In this document: in pieces, positions 1 through 9,473 of the stretch
How the letters are laid out: the number at the start of each line of letters is the position of its first letter
Numbering within the stretch: the stretch's first letter is position 1
Assembly (NCBI RefSeq): GCF_030852425.1
Contig: NZ_NSDM01000012.1
Location: 62,001 to 126,000, forward strand
Reading direction: 5' to 3'
Length of the DNA stretch: 64,000 bases
Source of the DNA: Saccharothrix longispora
Lineage (GTDB): Bacteria; Actinomycetota; Actinomycetes; Mycobacteriales; Pseudonocardiaceae
Made by a program: the position numbers and the translations under genes
Notes under the pieces: generated by a model
What the model saw: the letters and a program-made list of their open reading frames with translations, nothing else
Told to the model about the DNA's origin: nothing
Database searches by the model: none

Positions 1-348
1 GAGATGGTCGCGTCCGGGGCGCTCACCCCCGAACAGGCGCGCACCTCACCGCGCCGCCACGTGATCACCCGAACGCTGGGCTCGGTCCGGTCGGAACCGG
101 ACCAGTGGGTGTTCCCGGCGGTCGGTGGCGACCGGTTCCTGCTGTGCTCCGACGGGCTCACCGGCGAACTGGAGGACACCGAGGTCGCCGAGGTGCTGCG
201 GAACGCACCGGACGCACAGCGCGCGGCCGACGAACTCGTGCGCCGCGCGGTTGCCGCCGGCGGGCGCGACAACGTGACGGTGGTCGTCGTGGACCACCGC
301 ACCGCCGTGGCCGCGTCCGAGGACACCGCCCCGCGGAGTGCCCGGTGA
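1..348 (+). CDS. PP2C-family Ser/Thr phosphatase, C-terminal part (5' end outside window)
   Basis: C-terminal piece of a PPM/PP2C metal-dependent protein phosphatase; the frame is open from the first base, so the N-terminal half lies upstream. Visible are the LLCSDGL metal-site motif (Asp codon at 151) followed by an acidic GELED stretch, and the GGRDNVTVVVV motif, whose Asp is the last metal ligand in the family. Both ligands are kept, so an active enzyme is expected. A short hydrophilic tail and no membrane segment point to a cytosolic protein. Its stop overlaps the next gene's start (GTGA), and a kinase gene follows, so it probably reverses phosphorylation by that kinase and sets FHA binding in this operon. 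Family assignment is secure; the partner is inferred from context. Confidence 0.88.
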   Translation, partial: EMVASGALTPEQARTSPRRHVITRTLGSVRSEPDQWVFPAVGGDRFLLCSDGLTGELEDTEVAEVLRNAPDAQRAADELVRRAVAAGGRDNVTVVVVDHRTAVAASEDTAPRSAR

Positions 349-1694
349 TCACGTACCGGCCCGGGGCGGTGGTGGCCGTGGTCGGCGGGGGGACGTGGCT
401 GCTGATCGACGCGGACCCCGCTTCCGAGCTGGTCCGGCGGTGCTGGGAGCTGGTGTCGTTCGGCGCGGGACTGGACGACGTGCTGAGCGCGATCGTGCAC
501 GAGGGCTTCCGGGCGGTGGGCAGTTTCGCGCTGGTGCGGTGGACAGAGGAGGAGCGGCGCGCGGTGCTGCGCGGTGCCGCCCGGGTCGACGCCGTAGGCG
601 CGGACGGCACCGTCTGCGAGCTGCGGGCCGAGGGCGTGGCCACCTGGTTGGACCGCGCCCTGGACGCCGGGCTCACCGGACTCAGGCTGACCGCCGGTGA
701 CGGCACCGGGCCGGAACTGCCGGTGGAACGCGGCGTCGTGCTCGCGGGCGAGGTCGTGGTGCGGCTGGTGGCGGGTGCCGCCGACAGCGACGTGGCGCCT
801 CCGATCCGCACCACTCCCCCGAGCGACCCCTCGCGCTCGACAGCGCCTCCCGCCCCGGTCGCCGAGGCTCCGGCCAGCGCACCGGCACCGGCGATCGCAC
901 TCGCACCGCCGCCCACCGGGGAGACCTCTGCCGAGCCGGTCGACCTGACCGACTTCAAGTACGACCACGTCTTCGGTGCGTCCGGGGACGACCGGCCCGT
1001 GGAGCCCTCACCCGTCCGACCGGACTCGTCGCCCGTCCAACCGAGGGGTGCGTCCGTCGAATCGGAGGCCGAGCCGCCGTCCCGGCCGGAGGCCGAGCCG
1101 GTGCCGCCACCCGCTCCCGTGCAGGTGCGGCGCGACCCCGACGGCGTGATCGAGACCTTCGGCTGGGGGCGTCCCCCGGCCGAGGAGACGATGCTCCGCC
1201 ACCGCGGCGCACCCGACGAGACGCACCACGTGAGCACGCTCGGCGCACCCAGGGTTCGCGCGGTCACCTGCCCGAACCAGCACTTGAACTCCGAGTACGC
1301 CGTCTCGTGCCGCGTCTGCGCCCAGGACATCGCGCCGCAGGAGGCGTTCGTCGTGCCGCGCCCACCGCTGGGCGTGCTGCGCCTGTCCACCGGAGGGCTG
1401 GTCACCCTGGACCGGGGCGTCGTCCTCGGTCGCGACCCGCAGGCCGGCCCACGCGGCTCGCACGCGATCCGGTTGGCCGTGCAGGGCAACGACATCTCGC
1501 GCAACCACGTCGAGGTCCGCCTCGACGGCTGGGACGTGCACGTGGTCGACCTCGGCTCCAAGAACGGCACGTCCGTCATCACCCCGGGTTGGCCGGCGCA
1601 GGAGCTGGCCGCGCTCATCCCGCACCCGCTGCCGCCCGGCTCGCGGGTCGTGCTCGGGGAGAACACCTTCTTCACCTACGAGGTGACCGCATGA
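345..1694 (+). CDS. Zinc-ribbon and FHA-domain protein
   Basis: A 449-residue protein that probably reads phosphothreonine marks in the phosphatase/kinase system around it. Start is the GTG overlapping the upstream TGA. Order: an N-terminal alpha/beta region (about 1-145) of unrecognised fold, a Pro/Ser/Ala-rich linker (about 150-300), a zinc-ribbon-like segment (CPNQH then CRVC, about residues 308-324), and an FHA domain (about 340-445) with VLGRDP, DISRNHVEV and DLGSKNGT, which carry the phosphothreonine-binding Arg, Ser and Asn. No membrane segment is visible, so it is likely cytosolic. It overlaps the kinase start by ATGA, so translation is coupled. The FHA call is certain; what it binds is inference, with the adjacent kinase as prime candidate. 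Confidence 0.9.
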   Translation: MITYRPGAVVAVVGGGTWLLIDADPASELVRRCWELVSFGAGLDDVLSAIVHEGFRAVGSFALVRWTEEERRAVLRGAARVDAVGADGTVCELRAEGVATWLDRALDAGLTGLRLTAGDGTGPELPVERGVVLAGEVVVRLVAGAADSDVAPPIRTTPPSDPSRSTAPPAPVAEAPASAPAPAIALAPPPTGETSAEPVDLTDFKYDHVFGASGDDRPVEPSPVRPDSSPVQPRGASVESEAEPPSRPEAEPVPPPAPVQVRRDPDGVIETFGWGRPPAEETMLRHRGAPDETHHVSTLGAPRVRAVTCPNQHLNSEYAVSCRVCAQDIAPQEAFVVPRPPLGVLRLSTGGLVTLDRGVVLGRDPQAGPRGSHAIRLAVQGNDISRNHVEVRLDGWDVHVVDLGSKNGTSVITPGWPAQELAALIPHPLPPGSRVVLGENTFFTYEVTA

Positions 1695-3202
1695 CGCCTC
1701 CCGACATCCCCGGCTTCTCGCACCGCCGCGAACTGGGCCGGGGCGGTTTCGCCACCGTGCACGCCTACTTCCAGCACAGCACCGAGCGCGAGGTCGCGGT
1801 CAAGGTGCTCAACGACGCCGGCCTGCCCGAGCAGGTCCGCGACATGTTCATCGACGAGGCCAAGGCGATGGCCAAGGTCGGCAGCCACGACAACATCGTG
1901 ACCGTCTACTCCGCGGACCAGGCCGCGGACGGTCGGCTGTACCTCGTGATGGAGTACTACTCCGGCTCGGACCTCAAGGAGGCGTCGGCCCGGCAGCCGC
2001 TGCCGGTACCGCGCGTGCTGGACGTGGGCGTCAAGATCGCCAGTGCGGTGGAGACCGCGCACCGGGCGCACATCCTGCACCGGGACATCAAGCCGGCCAA
2101 CATCCTGGTCAACTCCTACCAGAAGCCCGCGCTGACCGACTTCGGCATCGCCGAGAAGCTCGTCGGCCCGGTCAAGGGCGACCACGTGATGCTGTCGGTG
2201 CCGTGGTCTCCGCCGGAAGTCGTGCGTCCGACCGGGGGCGAGCCCGGCGTGTCCGCCGAGGTGTACTCGCTCGGCGCGACGCTGTGGCACCTGCTGAGCG
2301 GGCACGCGCCGTTCTTCGCCCCTGGTGGGGACAACTCGCTGGCGGCGATGGAGACCCGCATCCTGCGCGGCGGGCCGCCGCCGACCGGCAGGGCACCGCG
2401 GTTGCTGGAGGTGCTGCTGCACCGGGCGATGTCGGTCGACCCCGCGGCCCGTCCCCGGAGCGCGGTCGAGCTGGCGCGTCAACTCCAGGCCGTCCAGGCG
2501 GAACTGGGACTGCCGGTCACGGAACTGGCGCTGGAGTCCGAACCGGTGCGGCTGCTGGAGACGCCCCGCGAACCCCTCCGCGAGGCACCGGCCGACCTCA
2601 CCGCGACCCGCCACCGCGCCGTGCCGCACGAGGCCGCGCCCCGCCAGGCCGGCCCGATCTTCGAGGTGGTTCCGTACCGGCCGGTGGTCCACACCGGACC
2701 GGCCGCACCGCGGCCCGCGCCCCCGTCGGCCACCGTGCTGAGACCGAGCCCGCCGAGCCCGCCGACCTCACCACCGACGCCGCCGCGTGCCGTGAAGTGG
2801 CCAGTCGTCTTGGCGGTCGGCGGGGTGCTGACGCTCGTGGTGGTCGGCGGGTTGGTGCTGAGCGCCTCCGGTGACGAGGGCGCCGTGCCCACCTCGTCCT
2901 CACGGGTCGCCGACGTCGGAGGGGATGTCGACGCCGGCGGTGACGACACCCCGCCCGGCAAGCCGACCGTCACCGCCACCCGCGTCGACCCGGCGACGCT
3001 GAGGTTCGCCTGGACGTACTCGGCGGCGCAGGACAGCGACACCTTCGCCTGGCGCACACCCGACGGCACGCTGTCCGGCACCGCCGAGGAACCGACCGCG
3101 GACGTGCCCTCTCCCGGTCCGCTGTGCCTCCAGGTCAAGGTCGTGCGCGCGGACGGCAGGAATGCCGCAGTCGACTGGTCCCCGCAGGGGTGCGGTTCCT
3201 GA
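1691..3202 (+). CDS. Transmembrane Ser/Thr protein kinase with extracellular FN3-like domain
   Basis: A 503-residue eukaryotic-type kinase of the PknB/Hanks class. All catalytic elements are present: Gly loop GRGGFATV (16-23), VAVK Lys38, Glu56, HRDIKPAN (catalytic Asp132) and DFG (150-152). The kinase domain ends near 270. A Pro/Arg-rich juxtamembrane stretch leads to a single membrane span (about 370-390), then an outside domain of about 100 residues with an FN3-like pattern. It is therefore a membrane sensor kinase. Phosphatase and FHA genes lie directly upstream in the same operon, the classic writer-eraser-reader set. The ligand of the outer domain is unknown; the surface protein encoded next also carries FN3 repeats, so contact between them is possible but unproven. 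Confidence 0.93.
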   Translation: MTPPDIPGFSHRRELGRGGFATVHAYFQHSTEREVAVKVLNDAGLPEQVRDMFIDEAKAMAKVGSHDNIVTVYSADQAADGRLYLVMEYYSGSDLKEASARQPLPVPRVLDVGVKIASAVETAHRAHILHRDIKPANILVNSYQKPALTDFGIAEKLVGPVKGDHVMLSVPWSPPEVVRPTGGEPGVSAEVYSLGATLWHLLSGHAPFFAPGGDNSLAAMETRILRGGPPPTGRAPRLLEVLLHRAMSVDPAARPRSAVELARQLQAVQAELGLPVTELALESEPVRLLETPREPLREAPADLTATRHRAVPHEAAPRQAGPIFEVVPYRPVVHTGPAAPRPAPPSATVLRPSPPSPPTSPPTPPRAVKWPVVLAVGGVLTLVVVGGLVLSASGDEGAVPTSSSRVADVGGDVDAGGDDTPPGKPTVTATRVDPATLRFAWTYSAAQDSDTFAWRTPDGTLSGTAEEPTADVPSPGPLCLQVKVVRADGRNAAVDWSPQGCGS

Positions 3203-3306
3203 GAAACATCGGTGACAAATGCTCGTCGAACTTCTGCAACGTATTCACCCGCGCGCCCGATAGTTCGGGTTGATAGCCGTTTCCGCTCCCGAACCGGGGG
3301 ATTCCC

Positions 3307-6300
3307 TTGGCATTCCTGCGTCGCCACCGCACGGCCATCGCATCCGGTGCCGTGCTTTCCGTGGCCGCCGCGCTGCTGGTCGCCTATGCGTTCACCTCGC
3401 AAGGGGCTCCGATCCGCCAGGTCGACCTGAACGACGGCGGTATCTGGGTCACCAGTGATCGCGACGGCCTTTTCGGGCGCCTCAACAAACCGGTCGGCTC
3501 GCTCGACGCGGCCTTCGGCCCACCCGGTGGCGCGCAGGAGTCGTACCAGCTCGACATCGCCCAGGACGCGGGCGCGGTGGTCTCCTGGGACCGGGCGAGC
3601 GGCATGCTGCACCCGGTCGACACCGCTCGTGCGGTCACACTCGGTGAGCAGGGCGTGGCCGTTCCGGGCACCGCGCAGGTGCGGCTGGCGGGCGGCACGC
3701 TCGCCGTGCTCGACCCGGTGGCGGGCAAGGCATGGGCCATCAGGGTCGACACCCGCGCGGGGATCACGGCGCTCAACGGGCTGGACGTCTCCGCGCCACC
3801 GGTGGCGGAGGTCGGCGGTGAGGCGGCCATGGCCGTGGGCGTCGACGGCGCGCTGCACGTCGTGGGGGCCGACGGCAAGACCGCCCTCGTGCGCCCGGAC
3901 GGCACGGCGTTCACCGCGACCGAGTACGGGAACCTGGGACGCCCCGTCCGCGCACCGAGGGCCACCGCGGTCGGTGACCGGTTCGTGGTGCTGGACTCCG
4001 CGAGCGGGACGCTGCTGCTGCCCGGCGGCGTGACGGCCCAGGTCGGTCAGGACGCGGTGCCGCAGCAGGCCGGGCCGGACGCCGAGTCCGTCGTCGTCGC
4101 CACCGGCAGCTCCCTCAAGGCGGTGGCCCTGGACGGTGGCGCGATCACCGACCTGTACGAGACCTCGGGCGAGCCCGCCGAGCCGGTCAGGTCGGGGGAC
4201 TGCGTCCACGCGGCCTGGGCGGGCGCCGAGGGCGGCTACGCCCGCTCGTGCGGCGGCGCGCCCGCGGCCCCCGGCAACCTCAAGGACGCCAAGGCCCTGG
4301 TCAAGCCGGTGTTCCGGGTGAACCGGTCGGCGGTCGTGCTCAACGACCTGGCCACCGGCGCGCTGTGGGACCTCGGCACGCAGCGCAAGGTCGACGACTG
4401 GTCGTCGGTCAAGCCGCCGCCCGAGCAGCGGCAGAGCGACAAGGACAAGGACGAGAACACCACCGACGCGGCCCACGACAAGCCGCCCAAGGCCACGGAC
4501 GACACACTGGGCGCCCGACCCGGCCGCACGACGGTGCTGCACGTGCTGGACAACGACTCCGACCCGGCGGGCAGCATCCTGTCGATCTCGGCGATCACCG
4601 CGCCGGACGTCGCCGGGGCCACCCTCGCCATCGCACCGGACGGCCAGACCGTCGAGGTGACCCTGCCCGAGCAGAGCGGGGACGTGCACTTCACGTACAC
4701 CGTGGACGACGGCAAGGGGCTCAACGCCACGGCCGCGGTGACCGTGGAGGCGCGCGCCGCCACGCAGAACGAGCCCCCCGCCACGCGCAAGGGCGCCGAG
4801 CCGCGCGAGTGGACCGTCGCCTCCGGCGGCCGGCTCTCGCTGCCGGTGCTGGCGGACTGGCGCGACTACGACGGCGACCCCGCCGTGCTGGTGGACGCGA
4901 GCGCCCAGGCAGGCGTCGCGACCACCACGTCGACCGGGTTCGTCGAGTACACCGCACCGGTGGCGGGCGGTCCCCAGCAGGTCGACTACCAGGTCACCGA
5001 CGGCGTCGGCGAACCGGTCACCGGCTCGGAGCGGGTGGCGGTGCAGGACGCGTCGGAGTCGACCTCGATCGCGCCGGTCGCCCAGCCGGACGTGGCCCGG
5101 GGACAGGTCGGCAGCCCGGTGCGCATCCGCCCGCTCGACAATGACCTGCCCGGCTCGGACCCCACCGACCCCACCGCCGTGCTGCGGCTCGCTGCCGAGC
5201 CGGCCGTCCCGGCGGGCACGACGGTGACCACCGACCTGAAGACCGGCACGGTCGTCCTCACCGGCACCAAGCCCGACTCGCTCGTGCTGGAGTACACCGC
5301 CGCGTTCGGCAACGCGCCGTTCGCCAAGGCCGCGATCCGGGTCGACCTGGTGGCCGCGCCGGGCTCGCCCGCGCCACCGGTCGCCATGCCGGACACCGCC
5401 GTGCTGCGCGGTCAGCAGCCGGTGCTGGTGGACGTGCTCGCCAACGACTTCAGCCCGGCCGGCGCCCTGCTCGCCGTGCAGCAGGCCACCGCGCCGGGCG
5501 AGCAGCCGCAGGTCGAGGTGGCCGTGGTGAAGGGCCGCTGGCTGCGGTTCAACGCCCTGGACCCGCGGTTGCGGCCCAATCCGCAGCTCGTCCGCTACAC
5601 CATGACCGACGGCGTGACCGGGCCGGTCACCGGCGAGGTGGCCGTCACCCAGCTGCCGCCGCCCGCCGACGACACGCCGGTGCCGAAGGACGACCACGCC
5701 ACCGTGCGCGCGGGCGACTCGGTCGCGATCCCCGTCCTGGACAACGACACCTCGCCGGGCGGTGGCGTGCTCACCCTCCAGGCCAACGTGCCCGGCGCGC
5801 CGGAACGCGGCCGGCTCGCCGCGGCCACCCGCGACGGCCGCACCGACGTGGGCGCCGCCTACGTCGCCGGCGCGGTCGTGCGGTTCGTGGCGCCCCCCGC
5901 GGTGGAGACGCCGACGACGGTGACCGTGGACTACGTCGCGCAGAACCCGGCGGGCGACCAGGCGGTCGGCCGCGCGCACGTCACCGTGACCCCGGCACCC
6001 ACGCCGACCACCCCCGACCAGCCGCCCGCACCCCGTCCGGTGGAGGTGCGCGTCGTCGCGGGCGACACGGTCACCATCCCCGTGCCGACCAGCGGCGTCG
6101 ACCCCGACGGCGACACCGTGGCGGTGACCGGCATCGGCTCCGCCCCGACCCTGGGCCGCGTGCTCGGCCTGGGCGCGACGTCCCTGACCTACCAGGCGTT
6201 CCCGACCGGCGGCGGCACCGAGCAGTTCGACTACCTCGTGACCGACCCGTTCGGCAAGAGCGGCACCTCGACCGTCCGGGTGGCGGTGGTGCCACCGGGC

Positions 6301-9300
6301 GACCCTCAGCCGCCGGTCGCGGTGCCCGACGTGGTCACCGCCGCACCCGGCGCACGACTGGTGATCGACGTGCTGGCCAACGACGTGCGCGACGACACCA
6401 CCGAGGTCGAGCCGCTCGCCGACCGCAACCCCGGTGTCGAGGTCGGAGGTGGGAACGGGTTCGTCGAACTGACCGCGCCCGCCGCCGACGGCAAGCCGAC
6501 CGTCGTCGCCTACGGCATCACCAACGGCATCGGCCGCGCGTCCGTGGCGACGCTGACCGTGCGCGGGCAGGAGGACTACAACGCCCCGCCCACCGCCGCG
6601 GACCTGTTCCCGCGCCCCGAGCGGGACGCGACGACGGTCGAGGTGGCCCCGCTGGAGGTCGCGGGCGACCAGGACGGCTCGGAGCTGAAGGTGACCAGGG
6701 TGTTCGCCGACGGCGCCTCCGTGTCCGGCGATCGGATCACCGTGCCGGTGGGGGAGCACCCGCGCGCCTTCGCCTACGAGATCGCCGACGACGGCGGCGC
6801 GACCGCGGTCGGCGTCGTCCACGTGCCCGCCCCCGGCTCCGGCGCCCCCTACGCCACGCCGGACCGGACCATCGAGGTGCCCGCGGACGGTGTCGCCACC
6901 GTCGCCATCGCGGACTACCTGGTCGTGCCGTCGGGCAGGCAGCCGCGGTTGACGCTCACCGACCGGGTGTGGGCCGCACCCTCGGGGCTCCAGGTCGTCA
7001 ACCAGGGCGACCGCGAGCTGGTGCTCACCGCCCGCGACGGCTACACGGGGCCGGCCGCGGTGACGTTCGAGGTCACCGACGGCGAAGGGCTCACCGACGG
7101 CCTGACCGCCGTGGTCACCGTCCCCGTGCAGGTCGGGCCGGACACGCCGGTGCTGCGCTGCCCGGACGGTGCGCTGCCGGTGGTCGAGGGGGGACCGCCG
7201 GTGCGGGTGGACGTCACGTCGGTCTGCCACGTGTGGGTCGCCGACCGCTCGGCGGCGGCCGACCTGCGGTACACCGCGTCCTGGCGCGAGCGACCCGCGA
7301 ACGTGTCCGTGGACGGCTCCGGCAGCCGCACCCTGTCCATCGCCGCGGACGGCGGGGCCGCCCCGGGCTCCACGGGATCGCTGGCCATCGGCGTGGAGGG
7401 CTTCGACGTGGTCGAGGCGGTGCTCGCGGTGCGGGTGACCGCCGCACCACCGCCCGCCCTGGCGCCGGTGGTGGTGGACGGCGTGAAGGCCGGCGACACC
7501 GCGACCGTGGACCTCCGGCCGCACGTGCGCTCGGCACTGCGCGACCCGGACGTCTCCGTCGTCTCGGTCGACCAGGTCTCCGGCGGTCCGGCCGCGGCGA
7601 CGCCCGACGGCTCGTCGGTGCGGATCTCACCCGACGCGGACACCAACGGCGTGCTCGCCTTCGACGTGGTGGTCACCGATGTCGCCGACACCGGGCGCGC
7701 CGACCGCAGGACCACCGGCCGGATCACGCTGAACGTGCTGGGCGTGCCGGACGCGCCCGGCGTGCCGGTGCCCGGCCGCGCGGTGCTGAGCAAGGTCGTC
7801 GAGCTGTCCTGGACCGCCCCGGCCAACAACGGCGCGCCGGTCGACTCGTACGAGGTCGACTACGGGAGCGGCAAGCAGACGTGCGCCGCGTCGCCGTGCT
7901 CGATCACCGGCCTGTCCAACGGCGAGCAGTACTCCTTCACCGTCCGCGCCCACAACCTCGTGGGGTGGGGCAAGCCGAGCGGCCGGTCGGAGTCGGCGCA
8001 GCCCAACACCGTGCCCGGCGCGGTGACGGGCCTGTCGACCGCCGACCCGCAGGACGGCACGCTCCGGCTGAGCTGGACGGCCGCGCAGAACGACGGCACG
8101 CCCGTGCTGCGGCACGAGATCTCCTGGGCCGGCGGCGGGCGGATGACCGCCACCGGCACCAGTGCCACGGTCTCCGGCCTGGACAACGACGCGAAGTACG
8201 TCTTCACCGTCATCGCCGTGAACTCCCAGGGAGCCGGCCCGGCGGCCACCGTGGAGGGGCAGTCGGCGGGCGCGCCCGCGGCCCCGGCCGCGCCGACGTT
8301 CACCGCGGCGGACTCGGCCGACTCGTCCTCGCGCGCGGTGACCGTGTCGTGGACACCGGTGGGGGCCAACGGACCCGCGCCGACGACCTACACGCTGACC
8401 CGCGCCGGGGCGGGGGACAAGGTGGTGTGCGCGGACGTGCAGGCCACGACGTGCTCCGACGACGGGCTGGCCAACGACGGCACGGTCTACAGCTACACCG
8501 TGACCGCCGCCAACGGCGCCGCCGCCGCGCAACCGGCCGGGCACACCTCGCCGCCGTCGCCGCCCGCGCGGATGGAGGCCACCGCCACCCCCGACCCGAT
8601 CACCGGGTTCACCGCGACCCCCACCGGCAACGACGGGCAGGCCACCGTGTCGTTCGACGCGCCCGCGTCGCACGGCCGGAGCAACACCGTGAGCTGCACG
8701 TGGAGCGGCGGGTCGTGCGGCACCTGGACCTACCCGACCGGCGGGCAGGCGGGTGCGACGCAGACGGTGAACGGCCTGCCCAACGGGCAGAACGTCACGC
8801 TGTCGCTCCAGGCGTGCAACGGCAGCGGGGGCGGCGCGTACGCCGGGAACCCGTGCAACAGCCCGGTCGCCGCCGCCGTGACCCCCTACGGGCCGATCCG
8901 GGACCTGGCCATCGCCACCTCGGCGAGCGGCGAGGTCGTGAACTTCACCGTGTCCGTGAACCCCAACGGCAAGCCCGCCACGGTGCAGGTCCAGACGAGC
9001 CAGCAGAGCCAGACGTTCACCACCGGCGTCGGGGCGTGGAGCTGGAGCGGCAGCGACCACGTCGGCTACAGCGCCTCGGACACGATCACCGTGACGGTCT
9101 CGGACGGCGGACGCGCCCCGATGAGCCAGTCCAAGACCCAGAACACGCCTCCGCCACCTCCGCCGCCACCCAGCGTGACGGTGTCCAAGGGCGCGGCCTG
9201 CCCGGCGAGCGGGTGCAACGGCTCCGGGATCTGCACGAGCAGCGCCTGCGCCTACGTCGTCGTGCGGACGGCCGATTTCGGCGGGTCCGTCACGTGCACC

Positions 9301-9444
9301 TTCAACAGCGACCACGGTCCGGTGGGATTCGTCAACGAGAACTTCGGGCCGAACGAACAACGCCAGACCCGCAATTACTACGGATATCCCGGCGAAAACG
9401 TCTACGTGACCTGTGGCGGTGTCCAGGGGTCGGTGCGCTGGTGA
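3307..9444 (+). CDS. Giant membrane-anchored surface protein with Ig-like and FN3 repeats
   Basis: A 2,045-residue protein with a Tat/Sec-like positive N-terminus and one hydrophobic segment (about 9-28) that should leave the rest outside. TTG start, chosen for GGGGGA six bases upstream. Residues about 35-370 look like a beta-propeller-type region. From about 400 follow several cadherin/VCBS-like Ig modules, each opening with PD/DD and VLDNDSDP, VLANDFSP or similar. From about 1,480 come three clear FN3 domains (ELSW, RLSW, TVSW strands), two more divergent beta domains, a poly-Pro stretch, and a Cys-rich C-terminal domain with many Cys pairs. No enzyme motif was found. It sits between kinase and MoxR genes with a 103-base gap upstream, the longest in the operon, so a second promoter may lie there. 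Probably an adhesive or envelope scaffold; ligand unknown. Confidence 0.87.
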   Translation: MAFLRRHRTAIASGAVLSVAAALLVAYAFTSQGAPIRQVDLNDGGIWVTSDRDGLFGRLNKPVGSLDAAFGPPGGAQESYQLDIAQDAGAVVSWDRASGMLHPVDTARAVTLGEQGVAVPGTAQVRLAGGTLAVLDPVAGKAWAIRVDTRAGITALNGLDVSAPPVAEVGGEAAMAVGVDGALHVVGADGKTALVRPDGTAFTATEYGNLGRPVRAPRATAVGDRFVVLDSASGTLLLPGGVTAQVGQDAVPQQAGPDAESVVVATGSSLKAVALDGGAITDLYETSGEPAEPVRSGDCVHAAWAGAEGGYARSCGGAPAAPGNLKDAKALVKPVFRVNRSAVVLNDLATGALWDLGTQRKVDDWSSVKPPPEQRQSDKDKDENTTDAAHDKPPKATDDTLGARPGRTTVLHVLDNDSDPAGSILSISAITAPDVAGATLAIAPDGQTVEVTLPEQSGDVHFTYTVDDGKGLNATAAVTVEARAATQNEPPATRKGAEPREWTVASGGRLSLPVLADWRDYDGDPAVLVDASAQAGVATTTSTGFVEYTAPVAGGPQQVDYQVTDGVGEPVTGSERVAVQDASESTSIAPVAQPDVARGQVGSPVRIRPLDNDLPGSDPTDPTAVLRLAAEPAVPAGTTVTTDLKTGTVVLTGTKPDSLVLEYTAAFGNAPFAKAAIRVDLVAAPGSPAPPVAMPDTAVLRGQQPVLVDVLANDFSPAGALLAVQQATAPGEQPQVEVAVVKGRWLRFNALDPRLRPNPQLVRYTMTDGVTGPVTGEVAVTQLPPPADDTPVPKDDHATVRAGDSVAIPVLDNDTSPGGGVLTLQANVPGAPERGRLAAATRDGRTDVGAAYVAGAVVRFVAPPAVETPTTVTVDYVAQNPAGDQAVGRAHVTVTPAPTPTTPDQPPAPRPVEVRVVAGDTVTIPVPTSGVDPDGDTVAVTGIGSAPTLGRVLGLGATSLTYQAFPTGGGTEQFDYLVTDPFGKSGTSTVRVAVVPPGDPQPPVAVPDVVTAAPGARLVIDVLANDVRDDTTEVEPLADRNPGVEVGGGNGFVELTAPAADGKPTVVAYGITNGIGRASVATLTVRGQEDYNAPPTAADLFPRPERDATTVEVAPLEVAGDQDGSELKVTRVFADGASVSGDRITVPVGEHPRAFAYEIADDGGATAVGVVHVPAPGSGAPYATPDRTIEVPADGVATVAIADYLVVPSGRQPRLTLTDRVWAAPSGLQVVNQGDRELVLTARDGYTGPAAVTFEVTDGEGLTDGLTAVVTVPVQVGPDTPVLRCPDGALPVVEGGPPVRVDVTSVCHVWVADRSAAADLRYTASWRERPANVSVDGSGSRTLSIAADGGAAPGSTGSLAIGVEGFDVVEAVLAVRVTAAPPPALAPVVVDGVKAGDTATVDLRPHVRSALRDPDVSVVSVDQVSGGPAAATPDGSSVRISPDADTNGVLAFDVVVTDVADTGRADRRTTGRITLNVLGVPDAPGVPVPGRAVLSKVVELSWTAPANNGAPVDSYEVDYGSGKQTCAASPCSITGLSNGEQYSFTVRAHNLVGWGKPSGRSESAQPNTVPGAVTGLSTADPQDGTLRLSWTAAQNDGTPVLRHEISWAGGGRMTATGTSATVSGLDNDAKYVFTVIAVNSQGAGPAATVEGQSAGAPAAPAAPTFTAADSADSSSRAVTVSWTPVGANGPAPTTYTLTRAGAGDKVVCADVQATTCSDDGLANDGTVYSYTVTAANGAAAAQPAGHTSPPSPPARMEATATPDPITGFTATPTGNDGQATVSFDAPASHGRSNTVSCTWSGGSCGTWTYPTGGQAGATQTVNGLPNGQNVTLSLQACNGSGGGAYAGNPCNSPVAAAVTPYGPIRDLAIATSASGEVVNFTVSVNPNGKPATVQVQTSQQSQTFTTGVGAWSWSGSDHVGYSASDTITVTVSDGGRAPMSQSKTQNTPPPPPPPPSVTVSKGAACPASGCNGSGICTSSACAYVVVRTADFGGSVTCTFNSDHGPVGFVNENFGPNEQRQTRNYYGYPGENVYVTCGGVQGSVRW

Positions 9445-9473
9445 TGACGAGAGAACCGAGAAGGGGAATCCCC

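Noticed and set aside
2479..7524. Very long open frame on the minus strand opposite the kinase and surface-protein genes
   Set aside because: Antisense shadow of high-GC codon bias. Its translation is Arg/Gly/His-rich, without domains, and the plus strand has clear families.
6969..9443. Long plus-strand frame overlapping the surface-protein gene and leading into moxR
   Set aside because: Only the part from 9,474 on is protein-like; the rest is an Arg/Gly-rich frame shadow.
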